DNA of 64,000 nucleotides from Bacteroidales bacterium UBA1217 (GTDB lineage Bacteria > Bacteroidota > Bacteroidia > Bacteroidales > P3), in assembly GCA_002309335.1 (NCBI GenBank), contig DBXH01000007.1, positions 1 through 64,000 on the forward strand, given 5' to 3'. The translations under genes and the position numbers were made by a program. The notes under the pieces were generated by a model, which did not search any database, was not told where the DNA came from, and saw nothing but the letters and a program-made list of their open reading frames with translations. Positions 7,703-16,690 of the stretch are shown here, piece by piece. Position 1 is the stretch's first letter. Each line of letters begins with the position of its first letter.

Positions 7703-9055
7703 TTATTCTTCTTTCATTCTGTCGTCGCCCCATACGGCGTTCATTGCGGCAAGGCATTCCTGGCGGGTGATGTCGTTTTTGCGTTCAAGGTGGCGCTGGT
7801 AGAAGATGCAGCGCGACAGACCGATTCGGTTGATGACCACGTCGCCGGCAAATGATTCGCAAGTGGGTGCACCGCACAGACCACAGTCAATCTGTGGCAG
7901 TTTGGCTTTGAGCTTGTTGATGCGCTCCATCTTCTCGAAGGCCTTGCTGCGGTCCTTGTCGAGAACAAACATCGAGCGCGGCTGCACGGCATCCACACGG
8001 CTGTTCTCGAGCAGATAGTCTTTCATCTTGTCCATTTCTCGTTCGCGTGGCACTTCGCCATTGCGCTCGCGTTCGGCGGCTTTACGGGCGCGGGCATACA
8101 TACGGGCGCCGCAAAGGAAGCGGTTTTCATAACTCAACAGGGCTCCGGCGCAACTCTGGTCGCAGGCGCGTAGCTCAAGAAATTCGACATCCTCGACCTC
8201 GTCGTTCTCCAGTTTGTCGAGAAAATCCATAACATTCTGAATGCCGTCGATGGAGTAGGAGTTCTTTGCCAAGCAGATGCGCCGTTCGCCGTTGGTAAGG
8301 GTGCTGAGGATAGCATCGCTTGATAGGTTTATGGTGCGGCTCTGTTTGGGAATGTAATTTTTGCCCTGTTCCTTTATTTTGCGATATGTGCGGTTGAACA
8401 GCGAGTCCATATTGATGACTCCGTCTATGATTGAACGTTTTTCGCCTACGGGGGCTTTGACGGCAGCAATCTTGGCGGCGCAGGGGGTCACGTAGAAGAG
8501 TCCAATCTCTTCGCGAGGAATGCCTCGGTTCTGCAATTCCTGCAGGCAGTAGATGGCCGAAATGTCGAGTGGAGCCTTGATGGGCGTGATATTCTCGACG
8601 AGCGATGGATATTTTATTTGTATAAGTCTAACAATGGCAGGGCAGAAACTGGAAATTAGTGGTCGGATGTCGGGATTCTCGCGAGCAAAGTGTTCTTTGG
8701 CTTCAGCATAGATGTTGGCTGCCGACTCGACCTCAAAAACGTGGCGGAAACCCAAATCCTCGAGTGCATTATATATTCGTGACACGCGTATTTCCTCTGG
8801 AAACTGCCCGAGGAAGACGGCGGGAATGAGTGCCACCGAGTGCGGGAACTGGTGTACCATCTCGAAGTCGTCCTGGTTGATATAAATAGCGTCGACAGGG
8901 CATGTTTCGTGGCATTTGCCGCAGTCGATACAACGGTGCTCTTGAAAGTAGGCCTTTCCACCGGTTATGCGGATGGCCTCAGTAGGGCAAGCTTTCAAAC
9001 AGCGCATACATCCTATGCACTTTTTTTCATTGATTTTGAGGGCGTGTACGAACAT
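7703..9055 (-). CDS. FeFe-hydrogenase-like iron-sulfur protein (hydrogenase C-terminal domain plus [4Fe-4S] domains)
   Basis: 450 residues. Two [4Fe-4S] motifs lie at the N-terminus (C13, C16, C19, C23 and C42, C45, C48, C52). A Fe-hydrogenase large-subunit domain follows, and a further CGLCGAPTC iron-sulfur motif stands near the C-terminus. The H-cluster region is altered: SSFCPA (C138) replaces TSCCPAW, TPCAAK (C192) is kept, and RACDQSCAG (C298, C302) replaces the usual third motif. The proton-relay cysteine is therefore missing, and a sensing or electron-transfer role is more likely than H2 catalysis. Proteins of this architecture typically accompany Hnd-type hydrogenases with the DRTGG and RsbW-like genes found just upstream here. 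Confidence 0.85.
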   Translation of the reverse strand: MFVHALKINEKKCIGCMRCLKACPTEAIRITGGKAYFQEHRCIDCGKCHETCPVDAIYINQDDFEMVHQFPHSVALIPAVFLGQFPEEIRVSRIYNALEDLGFRHVFEVESAANIYAEAKEHFARENPDIRPLISSFCPAIVRLIQIKYPSLVENITPIKAPLDISAIYCLQELQNRGIPREEIGLFYVTPCAAKIAAVKAPVGEKRSIIDGVINMDSLFNRTYRKIKEQGKNYIPKQSRTINLSSDAILSTLTNGERRICLAKNSYSIDGIQNVMDFLDKLENDEVEDVEFLELRACDQSCAGALLSYENRFLCGARMYARARKAAERERNGEVPREREMDKMKDYLLENSRVDAVQPRSMFVLDKDRSKAFEKMERINKLKAKLPQIDCGLCGAPTCESFAGDVVINRIGLSRCIFYQRHLERKNDITRQECLAAMNAVWGDDRMKEE

Positions 9056-9063
9056 TGTTTAAT

Positions 9064-9140
9064 GGGGTAAAAGGGTTTGAAAGTTTTTAATGGTTGAAAA
9101 AGGAATAAGAATTTTTAAAGGTTGAAGGGTTTTAAAAGGC
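9064..9140 (-). repeat. Degenerate CCCTTTAAA-type leader repeat
   Basis: On the minus strand the leader of the hydrogenase-like gene is a run of imperfect 9-10 nt pyrimidine/A units related to CCCTTTAAA. Similar leaders stand at 36226-36286 and 60369-60424. Confidence 0.5.
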
Positions 9141-9200
9141 TAAATGATGCGCTTCCCTTTTAAGCGACCGCAGGGAGCGAACCTTTGGAAATTTTAATCT

Positions 9201-9611
9201 TTAAAAATTTACTTCCATTTCAACGGTGGTACCTACGCCGACTTCGCTGGTGACATTCAGTTTGTCGACGTTTTTCTGCATATTGGGTAGACCCATACCG
9301 GCGCCGAAGCCCATATCACGCACTTCGGGGCGTGCTGTGGAATAGCCTTCCTGCATAGCAAGGGCGATGTCGGGGATGCCGGGACCTTTGTCGGCAACAA
9401 CCATCTTGATTTTATCAGAATCGATGTCGACCAGCACCTTGCCACCATAGGCATGTGCAATAGCGTTTACTTCGGCCTCGTAGAGTGCCACAACCACGCG
9501 CTTCACGATGCCTGGCTCCACGTTGAGCTGTTTCAGCGTTTTCTTGACTGAACTGGAGGCTTTTCCGGCATTGACGAAATCACCTTCTATTACTGTGTAT
9601 TCTTGATGCAT
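9201..9611 (-). CDS. RsbW-like GHKL ATP-binding protein
   Basis: A 136-residue single-domain histidine-kinase-like ATPase of the anti-sigma-factor type. The N box region reads NAIAHAYGG, the G1 box VADKGPGIPD and the G2 region GFGAGMGLPNMQ, so the nucleotide pocket is complete. There is no phosphoacceptor or membrane segment. In many anaerobes this gene sits between a DRTGG protein and an FeFe-hydrogenase-like protein, as here, and is thought to regulate hydrogenase expression or activity; its partner is unknown. Confidence 0.85.
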   Translation of the reverse strand: MHQEYTVIEGDFVNAGKASSSVKKTLKQLNVEPGIVKRVVVALYEAEVNAIAHAYGGKVLVDIDSDKIKMVVADKGPGIPDIALAMQEGYSTARPEVRDMGFGAGMGLPNMQKNVDKLNVTSEVGVGTTVEMEVNF

Positions 9612-9662
9612 ATTAATGAGTTTACGGTTTAAAGGGTTCTCGAACTTTTTTACTCTTCAACT

Positions 9663-10004
9663 TTAATAAAGTGGCTTGATTCCAGCATCGTATAGTAGAC
9701 CGCAGGCTTTGAACATAGAATATGGGCAGCTGAGTATCACCATATCGTCGTCCTCGGCAAGCTCAATCATATCTTCTGTGACCTTTTTGTTGCGTACAAC
9801 GACAATGATGTCGAGCGATGCCATATCGCATGTGCGGATGGTCTGGATGTTGCACAAACCAGTTACAAGCATAGGAGTGTCCTTGAGCGTGAGGACGTCG
9901 CTCATAAGGTCGGAGGCAAATGCGTGTTCGACCTCTTCGTCAAGACGGTTTTCACCGATGCAGACTGTTGCGTTGAGCAGTTTTACTATTTCTCGGAGTG
10001 TCAT
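9663..10004 (-). CDS. DRTGG-domain protein
   Basis: A 113-residue small cytoplasmic protein of the DRTGG family, recognised by its length, the N-terminal TLREIVKLLNATV and the DVLTLKDTPMLVTGLCNIQT core. It is the first gene of a three- or four-gene minus-strand unit (DRTGG, RsbW-like, hydrogenase-like, TonB-C). The function is unknown; related domains occur next to CBS domains and in phosphotransacetylases. A TAAATTTG box at 10055-10048 on the minus strand may be its promoter. Confidence 0.75.
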   Translation of the reverse strand: MTLREIVKLLNATVCIGENRLDEEVEHAFASDLMSDVLTLKDTPMLVTGLCNIQTIRTCDMASLDIIVVVRNKKVTEDMIELAEDDDMVILSCPYSMFKACGLLYDAGIKPLY

Positions 10005-10177
10005 TTTGTTGCTGTTTTTTTAATTTTTTTGATGAAAAATAAAAATGCAAATTTACAAAATAATTTTAAAATGAAGTCGCTTTTTAAGAATTTACTTTTT
10101 TGTATTTTATGTAGATAGTTTATTTTTAATTTGTTATGTTGCTTGCAATTTTTTTTGTCTTTTATCGTTATAAGAAT

Positions 10178-11107
10178 ATGAAAACATTGAAAGATATGTT
10201 GTTGAAACAAGGCGATCTGGTGGCTTTGGCGGCAACGGCACGCAAGGTGACGCCCGATGAGGTTCAGCCTGCCATCCGGCTCTTTGAGTCGTGGGGACTT
10301 AGGGTCTCTATTCCTGATGGACTTTTTGATACCGACAACCAGTTTGCCGGCAACGATTTCCATCGAGCTGCAATACTACAAGAATTGATCGACAGCAATG
10401 AAGTCAAGGCGATTTTTTGTGTTCGTGGTGGTTATGGTACTGTGCGGATTGTGGACGATGTCGATTTCGGTTTGCTGAAAACGAAGCCCAAATGGATTGT
10501 TGGCTATAGCGACATAACTGTGCTGCACAGCCATATAGAATGCAACTGCGGTGTCCCGACGTTGCATGCAACTATGCCGCTCAATATTCCTCCCGATGCT
10601 TGCAGTAGGCATTATCTTGCTACGGAAACTCTGCATCAGGTTCTCTTTGACGGGCATTTGCATTATGATTTTGAGAATAACAATGTAGATGGCATTCGGA
10701 ACAGGTGTGGGCGTTGTTGTGCCCCAATTGTTGGCGGCAATTTGTCTGTGCTGTATAGCCTTCTTGGCTCGTCGTCGGATATTAACACCGAAGATAAAAT
10801 CTTACTGATTGAAGATCTTGATGAATACCTTTATCATATTGATCGTATGATGATGGCTTTAAAGCGCTCTGGCAAACTGAAAGGACTGCGTGGATTGTTG
10901 GTGGGTGCAATGAACGATATGCACGACAATGCTGTGCCTTTTGGCCGCACGGCCGAGCAGATAGTTCGTGACGCGGTGGCCGACTACGACTATCCAGTTG
11001 CGTTTCATTGTCCATTTGGACATATTGGCACCGATAACCGGGCTTTGCCGCTTGGAGTGACAGTGACTATTGAAGTTGGTGAAAATGATGTTGTTATCGA
11101 TATGTAA
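10178..11107 (+). CDS. LD-carboxypeptidase (S66 family)
   Basis: 309 residues. It removes the terminal D-alanine from tetrapeptides during murein recycling. The nucleophile is S111 in VGYSDITVLHSH, with the oxyanion segment RGGYG at 83-87; the glutamate (LLIEDLDEY) and the C-terminal histidine region (FHCPFGHIG) complete the triad. I chose the start MKTLKDM because the 14 codons upstream are untypical and lie in the promoter region. No signal peptide is seen, as usual for the cytoplasmic LdcA group. It is divergent from the DRTGG gene. Confidence 0.9.
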   Translation: MKTLKDMLLKQGDLVALAATARKVTPDEVQPAIRLFESWGLRVSIPDGLFDTDNQFAGNDFHRAAILQELIDSNEVKAIFCVRGGYGTVRIVDDVDFGLLKTKPKWIVGYSDITVLHSHIECNCGVPTLHATMPLNIPPDACSRHYLATETLHQVLFDGHLHYDFENNNVDGIRNRCGRCCAPIVGGNLSVLYSLLGSSSDINTEDKILLIEDLDEYLYHIDRMMMALKRSGKLKGLRGLLVGAMNDMHDNAVPFGRTAEQIVRDAVADYDYPVAFHCPFGHIGTDNRALPLGVTVTIEVGENDVVIDM

Positions 11108-11141
11108 ATAACCTAAAAACGCCTAATTTAAAAAAAAGTTG

Positions 11142-11149
11142 TATCTTTG
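11142..11149 (+). promoter_or_regulatory. -7 element for the deacetylase-kdsC-rlpA operon
   Basis: TATCTTTG, a perfect TAnnTTTG match, 22 nt before the start codon. No clear -33 box is visible. Confidence 0.5.
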
Positions 11150-11171
11150 CATTTTTAAATGACGCTGACTT

Positions 11172-12503
11172 ATGCTGCTTGTCCATATACCTCGAATGAC
11201 CAATCGGCTGGGATATACGCTCAATGTTATGTTCCGTCATTTGCTCAGAATGGAGTTCGAAATTACCGTTGATTTGGATGTTTTTGAACATTTTGACGGT
11301 CCGAAACTCTGTTATGGTCACCAGAAATTGGGCGATGGTGTTTTTGTGCGCTCGTGCGACTTGCTGTTCCAGACTACCATAGAAGACCAGTCTCCGCGTT
11401 GTTTTAAATATGAAGATATTGTTGCCCTTTATCCGACCCATACTGCTATAAGTGATTTTCCGTTCGACATCTTTGCAGCCTCGTTCTTTTGTTTGGCGCG
11501 CTATGAGGAGTACTTGCCTCATTTTACTGACGTTCATGGCCGTTTCCCTGCCACCGAGAGTTTAGCCTACAAAGAGCATTTTCTGAATTTGGCTGTTGTA
11601 GATCGTTGGGCTTTGATGCTTGTCGAGAAATTGAAACAACACTATCCGGAATTAAATATTTCACCACGCTATTTTGACATCGAAGACACCATTGACATCG
11701 ATGCTGCCTATTGCTATAAAAATAAAGGAATCGTCCGGACATTGACGGGTATAGGACGCGACCTGATCTCCAATGATAGCAAGGGCGAGATTCGCAAACG
11801 GCTTCGCGTGATTTTCAACAAGGAACAAGATCCGTTCGACAGTTTTGATTATATCATCGACGTCCACAAACGTTTGCCGGGAATCCGTCTGAAATTCTTC
11901 CCGCTAATGGCCGACTACAATGTCAACGACAAGCCGATTTCATATCAGAACGCAGAGTTCCGCCAGTTGCTTCAGCATTTGAGCGACTATGCCAAAATGG
12001 GTTTACACGCCTCTTATGCCTCCTTCGACGAACCTGAACTGGTTGGCGTTGAGAGTGATCGGCTGTCTTCGCTCCTGCATCGCAAAACGGTACGCAACCG
12101 CTACCATTTCCTGCGGCTGGCATTGCCTAAGTCGTATGATATCTTAATCGAAAACGGCATTCTGCACGACTATACTATGGGATATGCCGACGAACCTGGA
12201 TTCCGGGCAGGGACAGGCAGTCCGTATCCTTTTTTTGACTTGGAAAGCGACTGCGAGACTCCGTTAACCATTCACCCGTTCGCAGCAATGGATTCAACTT
12301 TCTATTATTATAAGAAAATGACTCCTGAAGCTGCGGAAACGGTATACAGACAGTTGGTCGATGAATTGAAGTTTGTTGGAGGAACTCTCTCCTTGCTTTG
12401 GCACAACCAGAGCCTGTGCGAGGATTTCGGATGGCAGGGATGGAGAGGTGTCTATGAACGTGTTTTGGCTTATGCCGATGCCGCAAAAAAAACAAGAACT
12501 TAA
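11172..12503 (+). CDS. DUF7033-type polysaccharide deacetylase family protein
   Basis: 443 residues, similar in layout to the Bacteroidota DUF7033/polysaccharide-deacetylase family. An N-terminal DUF7033-like part (to about residue 130) is followed by a deacetylase-like part with DIEDTIDIDAAY and FDSFDYI, a GLHASYASFDEPE segment (the usual histidine site) and IHPFAAMDSTFYYY near the end. No signal peptide is present. It is the first gene of an operon with kdsC (11-nt gap) and rlpA, which suggests envelope glycan or LPS-related work. The substrate is unknown. Confidence 0.75.
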   Translation: MLLVHIPRMTNRLGYTLNVMFRHLLRMEFEITVDLDVFEHFDGPKLCYGHQKLGDGVFVRSCDLLFQTTIEDQSPRCFKYEDIVALYPTHTAISDFPFDIFAASFFCLARYEEYLPHFTDVHGRFPATESLAYKEHFLNLAVVDRWALMLVEKLKQHYPELNISPRYFDIEDTIDIDAAYCYKNKGIVRTLTGIGRDLISNDSKGEIRKRLRVIFNKEQDPFDSFDYIIDVHKRLPGIRLKFFPLMADYNVNDKPISYQNAEFRQLLQHLSDYAKMGLHASYASFDEPELVGVESDRLSSLLHRKTVRNRYHFLRLALPKSYDILIENGILHDYTMGYADEPGFRAGTGSPYPFFDLESDCETPLTIHPFAAMDSTFYYYKKMTPEAAETVYRQLVDELKFVGGTLSLLWHNQSLCEDFGWQGWRGVYERVLAYADAAKKTRT

Positions 12504-12514
12504 ATCAATGGAAA

Positions 12515-13033
12515 ATGAACTATAAGGCGAAATTGCACGATATTAAGGCTTTTGTATTTGATTTCGATGGAGTAATGACCGACGGAAGTGTATGGATGTA
12601 TGCCGACCGCGAAACGGTTCGATGTGGCAATATCAAGGATGGCTATGCTATTCAGTATGCTGTGAAAAAAGGCTATATCATCGCGCTGATATCTGGGGCT
12701 ACATCTCTGAGTATCAATAATCGAATGGAGTCGCTCGGTGTGACGCAGATTTATACCGGATGTGCCAACAAAATGGAGACTTACAGACGTTTCCTGGAGG
12801 AGAATAGTCTCAAGGAGAGCGAAGTCTTGTGTATGGGCGACGATATCCCGGACTTTGAGATTATGAGCCATTGCGGTGTCGCAGCTTGCCCTTCCGACGC
12901 TGCTGAGGAAATCAAGGAGATATCTGATTACATCTCGTTTTTCGGCGGCGGGCACGGGTGTGTCCGCGATGTTATTGAACAAACTCTACGCCTTCAAGAC
13001 AAATGGTTCCATAAGGATGCTGTAAATTGGTAA
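12515..13033 (+). CDS. kdsC: 3-deoxy-D-manno-octulosonate 8-phosphate phosphatase (KdsC-like HAD)
   Basis: 172 residues, the usual size of capless tetrameric KdsC, which dephosphorylates KDO-8-P in lipopolysaccharide core synthesis. HAD motif I is FDFDGVMTDG with D16 and D18; motif II is the serine/threonine in ISGATS; motif III is the lysine of GCANKMETY; motif IV is GDDIPDFEI. The RCGNIKDGYAI segment is typical of KdsC. It lies between the deacetylase and rlpA genes with gaps of 11 and 4 nt. Confidence 0.9.
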   Translation: MNYKAKLHDIKAFVFDFDGVMTDGSVWMYADRETVRCGNIKDGYAIQYAVKKGYIIALISGATSLSINNRMESLGVTQIYTGCANKMETYRRFLEENSLKESEVLCMGDDIPDFEIMSHCGVAACPSDAAEEIKEISDYISFFGGGHGCVRDVIEQTLRLQDKWFHKDAVNW

Positions 13034-13037
13034 ATTT

Positions 13038-13751
13038 ATGAAATTTAAACCCTTGCATAGTATACTTTTTGTTGCATTGGCGTTTTTGCTAATGCCGTCG
13101 ATCTCGGGGCAGACAATCTCGTCGACCGATACGACAAAAGTGCATACTATGCGAGGTACATTCTATAGCGACAAATTCATTGGTCGCAAGACCAGCAGCG
13201 GAGAGGTGTTTACTCAAGATAAATTCACGGCTGCACACAAGTCGTTCAAGTTTGGAACTTTGCTGCTGGTCACAAATCCCAAAAACGGCAAGCAGGTTAT
13301 TGTCCGCATCAACGACCGCTGCCCAAAGTCCAATATTCTTGACTTGACCCGCAGGGCTGCACAACAGATTGAAGTTAAGTCTCATACAGTGCAGGTGGAG
13401 GTCTTGCCTCCGCGGTTTTATGCAATATGGGAAATACAGGAAACCATACTTGACATTCTCGAAAAAGGTCTTTTCCGCGAGCTTATTGCATCTGGTAAAT
13501 CTCAAGTGTCACAGAACAAAGGCGAATTATACAATCTCGAACTATTTCGCTGCAAAAGCCGCGACGAAGCTAAAAAACGGGTTGAGCGCTTGCCAATCTA
13601 TTATCAGGACAAGGTCGAATATAAGCAACATATACAGTCGGGCAACGTAATAGCTGTTCTTGAAATGTCGGTGAATCGAGCCCGCGCCGAACTTGTAAAA
13701 AAAGAACTCGGAGCCCTTTTCCCGAATGTTAAAATTGTCGAGGCTAATTAA
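13038..13751 (+). CDS. RlpA-like double-psi beta-barrel protein
   Basis: 237 residues. A signal peptide (to about residue 25) is followed by an RlpA-type double-psi barrel (about 35-125) with GTFYSDKFIGRKTSSGE, HKSFKFGT, VRINDRCP and ILDLTRRAA. The catalytic-type aspartate of INDR is kept. The C-terminal 70 residues look like a SPOR-type fold with little sequence conservation (YNLELFRCKSRDEAKKR). RlpA proteins are periplasmic or outer-membrane murein lytic transglycosylases acting on naked glycan. It has no lipobox and ends a three-gene envelope operon. Confidence 0.8.
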   Translation: MKFKPLHSILFVALAFLLMPSISGQTISSTDTTKVHTMRGTFYSDKFIGRKTSSGEVFTQDKFTAAHKSFKFGTLLLVTNPKNGKQVIVRINDRCPKSNILDLTRRAAQQIEVKSHTVQVEVLPPRFYAIWEIQETILDILEKGLFRELIASGKSQVSQNKGELYNLELFRCKSRDEAKKRVERLPIYYQDKVEYKQHIQSGNVIAVLEMSVNRARAELVKKELGALFPNVKIVEAN

Positions 13752-13814
13752 ACCTCAAATGTTAAATTTTCATACGGTTTTAACTTAAATTGTTTAACAA
13801 TTCCATACTTTTGG

Positions 13815-13847
13815 TTCTAGGTCAATTCTGGGTTGATTCTAGGTTGC
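13815..13847 (+). repeat. 11-nt tandem repeat (3 units) upstream of porP
   Basis: TTCTAGGTCAA, TTCTGGGTTGA, TTCTAGGTTGC: three consecutive 11-mers. The same unit type recurs upstream of the response regulator gene (37928-37971). Confidence 0.8.
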
Positions 13848-14021
13848 CGAAATGTTAAAAAACACCCCCTGTTTTAACAAAATAATCTTACATTTTTTAC
13901 TGTTTATGCCATCTGATCGGAGAAAAATAATAAATAAAACTTTTCTTTCTGATAATCAGGTGTATAAGTAAAAAGGTTGTAAATTTTTTTTAAAAAAGTA
14001 CAATATATAGAGAATTCTTGT

Positions 14022-14029
14022 TATCTTTG
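14022..14029 (+). promoter_or_regulatory. -7 element of the T9SS operon promoter
   Basis: TATCTTTG, a perfect TAnnTTTG match, about 100 nt before porP. The -33 region is T-rich but without a clear TTTG. Confidence 0.5.
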
Positions 14030-14130
14030 CAAGTCAAAATACTCTTTGTATTGGCATAGCCAAACAAAGCTTATTTGGCTGTATATACTTAGAAATAAAT
14101 GTGTTATAATATATTAACTAATTAAACAAG

Positions 14131-15147
14131 ATGAAAATCGGAATCAAAAAAAACATATCAATTTTGCTTTTGATATTGGGATTTTCATTTGTTGGCTATT
14201 CCCAGCAGGAGACTCAGTTCTCTCAATATATGTTCAACCGTTTGGCTGTTAATCCAGGTTACGCAGGTAGCTCGGGTTCTATGTGCGGTTCGATAATGTA
14301 TAGGGGGCAATGGTTAGGCCTGCGCTTGGATGCTCCAACACCTGGCGGCGACCCCGGTTCGTTGCCGGTAGACTATCTCTTTTCGTTTGACTCGCCTGTC
14401 AAAATCCTTCACGGCGGTTTAGGTTTTACCATTTATGCCGACAAAATCGGTTACAACTCCACAGTGAGCGGTTCTTTTGACTATGCCTTCAGAATCTATT
14501 GGGGCCCCGGCAACCTCTCGGCTGGTATCGAAGGTAACTTCTACAGCATCACCCGTAAAGGCGGTTTGTTCGGCTCAAGCGATCAGGATGGCAATCCAAA
14601 CAATATTCCGACATCTACTTCCGACCCATTGCTCAACAATCAGGAAGTCAGCGATTTTTTGATTGACGCCTCTCTTGGTGTATACTATCAAGTGCCAGGT
14701 TCATACTACCTTGGTTTCTCAATAAAGAATTTCCTTGGCACTCACAGCGATGTGCTCAATTTCTCGACAAGCAGAGTTATCTATATCCTTGGTGGTTACG
14801 AATATGTAATTCCTGCCAACCCCTCGTTCCGACTAAAACCGTCGGTGCTCTTGCGGACAGCCGATTTCTCGGTCTTCCAGTTCGACGCCTCTTGTCTGCT
14901 GGAATACCAGAGCCTCTTCTGGGGCGGTGTCAGTTACCGATTCCAGGACGCTGTCTCTTTCCTGGCCGGTGTAAACTGGAACAAAATGAAAATCGGTGTG
15001 GCTTACGACCTTACAACCAGCAAACTGGGTGTCTATAAAACCGGATTCAGCTTTGGTTCTCTCGAAGCATACTTACGCTACTGCTTCAAGATTATCGTTC
15101 CTCCAAAGCTGCCTTCGGTATACCAGAATACCCGTTACCTGCTTTAA
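14131..15147 (+). CDS. porP: T9SS outer-membrane protein PorP/SprF
   Basis: 338 residues. A signal peptide ends about FVGYSQ and is followed by the family signature QFSQYMFNRLAVNPGYAGS, then a predicted beta-barrel with alternating aromatic strands to the C-terminus. PorP/SprF proteins work in the outer membrane in type IX secretion and attach exported proteins to the cell surface. It is the first gene of the porP-gldK-L-M-N operon, the conserved order of the phylum. Confidence 0.93.
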   Translation: MKIGIKKNISILLLILGFSFVGYSQQETQFSQYMFNRLAVNPGYAGSSGSMCGSIMYRGQWLGLRLDAPTPGGDPGSLPVDYLFSFDSPVKILHGGLGFTIYADKIGYNSTVSGSFDYAFRIYWGPGNLSAGIEGNFYSITRKGGLFGSSDQDGNPNNIPTSTSDPLLNNQEVSDFLIDASLGVYYQVPGSYYLGFSIKNFLGTHSDVLNFSTSRVIYILGGYEYVIPANPSFRLKPSVLLRTADFSVFQFDASCLLEYQSLFWGGVSYRFQDAVSFLAGVNWNKMKIGVAYDLTTSKLGVYKTGFSFGSLEAYLRYCFKIIVPPKLPSVYQNTRYLL

Positions 15148-15256
15148 TTTTTCTAAAATTGAAACTTTTTGAAGACTATTCCGTAAAAGAACAAAAACAC
15201 AATATTAGGCTTTTATAAAAAATACTAAATAAGAAATTAAAAAATTACATATTAAT

Positions 15257-16618
15257 ATGAAAAAGTTGTTTTTCTTACTCTCGGGAGTAATTCTATTGTG
15301 GAGCTGCAGCTCGTCCGACAAAGGCGAACTGGTAGGTGTGCAGAATCGTCCTATCTTTGAGGACATCGACCTCAAAGGGATGGTTTTCATAAACCAAGGC
15401 AACTTCAGTATGGGTGCAGGTACCCAGAATGTAACCTATGGTACCCCCCCGCAGCCACGCACGATGCAGGTCGGTTCTTATTTTATGGATGAGACCGAAA
15501 TCACAAACAACGAATACCGTCAGTTTGTCAATTGGGTTATCGATTCCATCGCCCGCCGTTTGCTCGGCGAGGCTGGCATCGACGGTTTCCTTATTGAAGA
15601 GGATGAATATGGCGAGCCCCTTGAGCCGGCCATCCTGAACAAGAAGGAAAAAATCAAATGGACCGAGCAGGAAACCCGCGAGGCTCTGGAAGATCTTTAT
15701 CTGCCTGAGAAAGACCGCTTCTATCGTCGCCGCACCATCGATCCCGCCAAGTTGAACTATGAGTACTACTGGATCGATTATGCAGAGGCTTCAAAGAAGG
15801 AAAGTGCCACCGCCGTTAAGGACGAGTACAAAGGCACTATGTTCGCTCCACGCCCGAAGGGTTTGAACAACCGCTCTTCTCTCATAAAACGCGAAGTCGT
15901 CAATATCTATCCCGACACTCTCTGCTGGGTACACGACTACACATATAGTATGAACGAGGATTTCACACGCCAGTATTTCACCTCCCCGGCTTACGACAAT
16001 TATCCAGTTGTCGGTATCAGCTGGGTGCAGGCAAAGGCTTTCTGCGTTTGGCGTTCCAACTATCTGAATCAATATCTTGAGTCGATCGACTATACTCAGA
16101 TGAACGACTTCCGTCTGCCCACCGAGGCTGAATGGGAATTCGCTGCCCGTGGTGGCATCGCCGGCGAAAGCTATCCTTGGGGCGGTCCTTATGTCCGCAA
16201 CCCGAATGGCTGCTTCCTCGCCAACTACGAGCCTCTCAAAGGCGCATACGATGACGATGGCGGCGTCAAGACTTTGATGGTCGGTCACTATGCTCCGAAC
16301 GACTATGGCCTGTATGATATGTCGGGCAATGTTTCGGAATGGTGCCTCGACGCATACAACAACAGCACCTACGTTGTCGCCAATGCATTGTCTCCCTACT
16401 ACAACTACAATGCCAAGGACAATGATGCTCCCGCTATGAAGCAGAAAGTAATCCGCGGCGGTTCGTGGAAAGACCAGAAATATTTCATTCAGGTCCAGAC
16501 CCGTTCGTATGAATATCAGGATACAGCTAAATCGTATATCGGTTTCCGTTGCGTGCAGCCTTATCTTGGCCGTGTCAAGGGCGACAACCTGAAGTCGGCT
16601 TCAAATGTTGCAAAATAA
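15257..16618 (+). CDS. gldK: T9SS ring lipoprotein GldK/PorK
   Basis: 453 residues. A lipoprotein signal has C17 in LLWSCSS. The rest is a formylglycine-generating-enzyme-like (SUMF1) fold with the conserved blocks MGAGTQN, DETEITNNEYRQFV, LPTEAEWEFAARGG, YDMSGNVSEW and VIRGGSWKD. With GldN it forms the periplasmic ring of the T9SS at the outer membrane; it has no known enzymatic role. The gap to porP is 109 nt. Confidence 0.95.
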   Translation: MKKLFFLLSGVILLWSCSSSDKGELVGVQNRPIFEDIDLKGMVFINQGNFSMGAGTQNVTYGTPPQPRTMQVGSYFMDETEITNNEYRQFVNWVIDSIARRLLGEAGIDGFLIEEDEYGEPLEPAILNKKEKIKWTEQETREALEDLYLPEKDRFYRRRTIDPAKLNYEYYWIDYAEASKKESATAVKDEYKGTMFAPRPKGLNNRSSLIKREVVNIYPDTLCWVHDYTYSMNEDFTRQYFTSPAYDNYPVVGISWVQAKAFCVWRSNYLNQYLESIDYTQMNDFRLPTEAEWEFAARGGIAGESYPWGGPYVRNPNGCFLANYEPLKGAYDDDGGVKTLMVGHYAPNDYGLYDMSGNVSEWCLDAYNNSTYVVANALSPYYNYNAKDNDAPAMKQKVIRGGSWKDQKYFIQVQTRSYEYQDTAKSYIGFRCVQPYLGRVKGDNLKSASNVAK

Positions 16619-16690
16619 TCATAATTGCAATATTTATTAAATGAATAAATACATTAATAAAATAAGTAAACATAATTAAATTTCTAAGCT

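Larger units (their letters stand above)
13752..14130 (+). other. Intergenic control region of the T9SS operon
   Basis: 379 nt without a gene. It holds three exact-length 11-nt repeats (13815-13847), an A/T-rich stretch and a TATCTTTG -7 element at 14022-14029, then a leader of about 95 nt before porP. Confidence 0.7.

Noticed and set aside
7703..9055. Catalytic FeFe hydrogenase
   Set aside because: The TSCCP motif is replaced by SSFCP and the third motif is reduced, so catalysis is unlikely.
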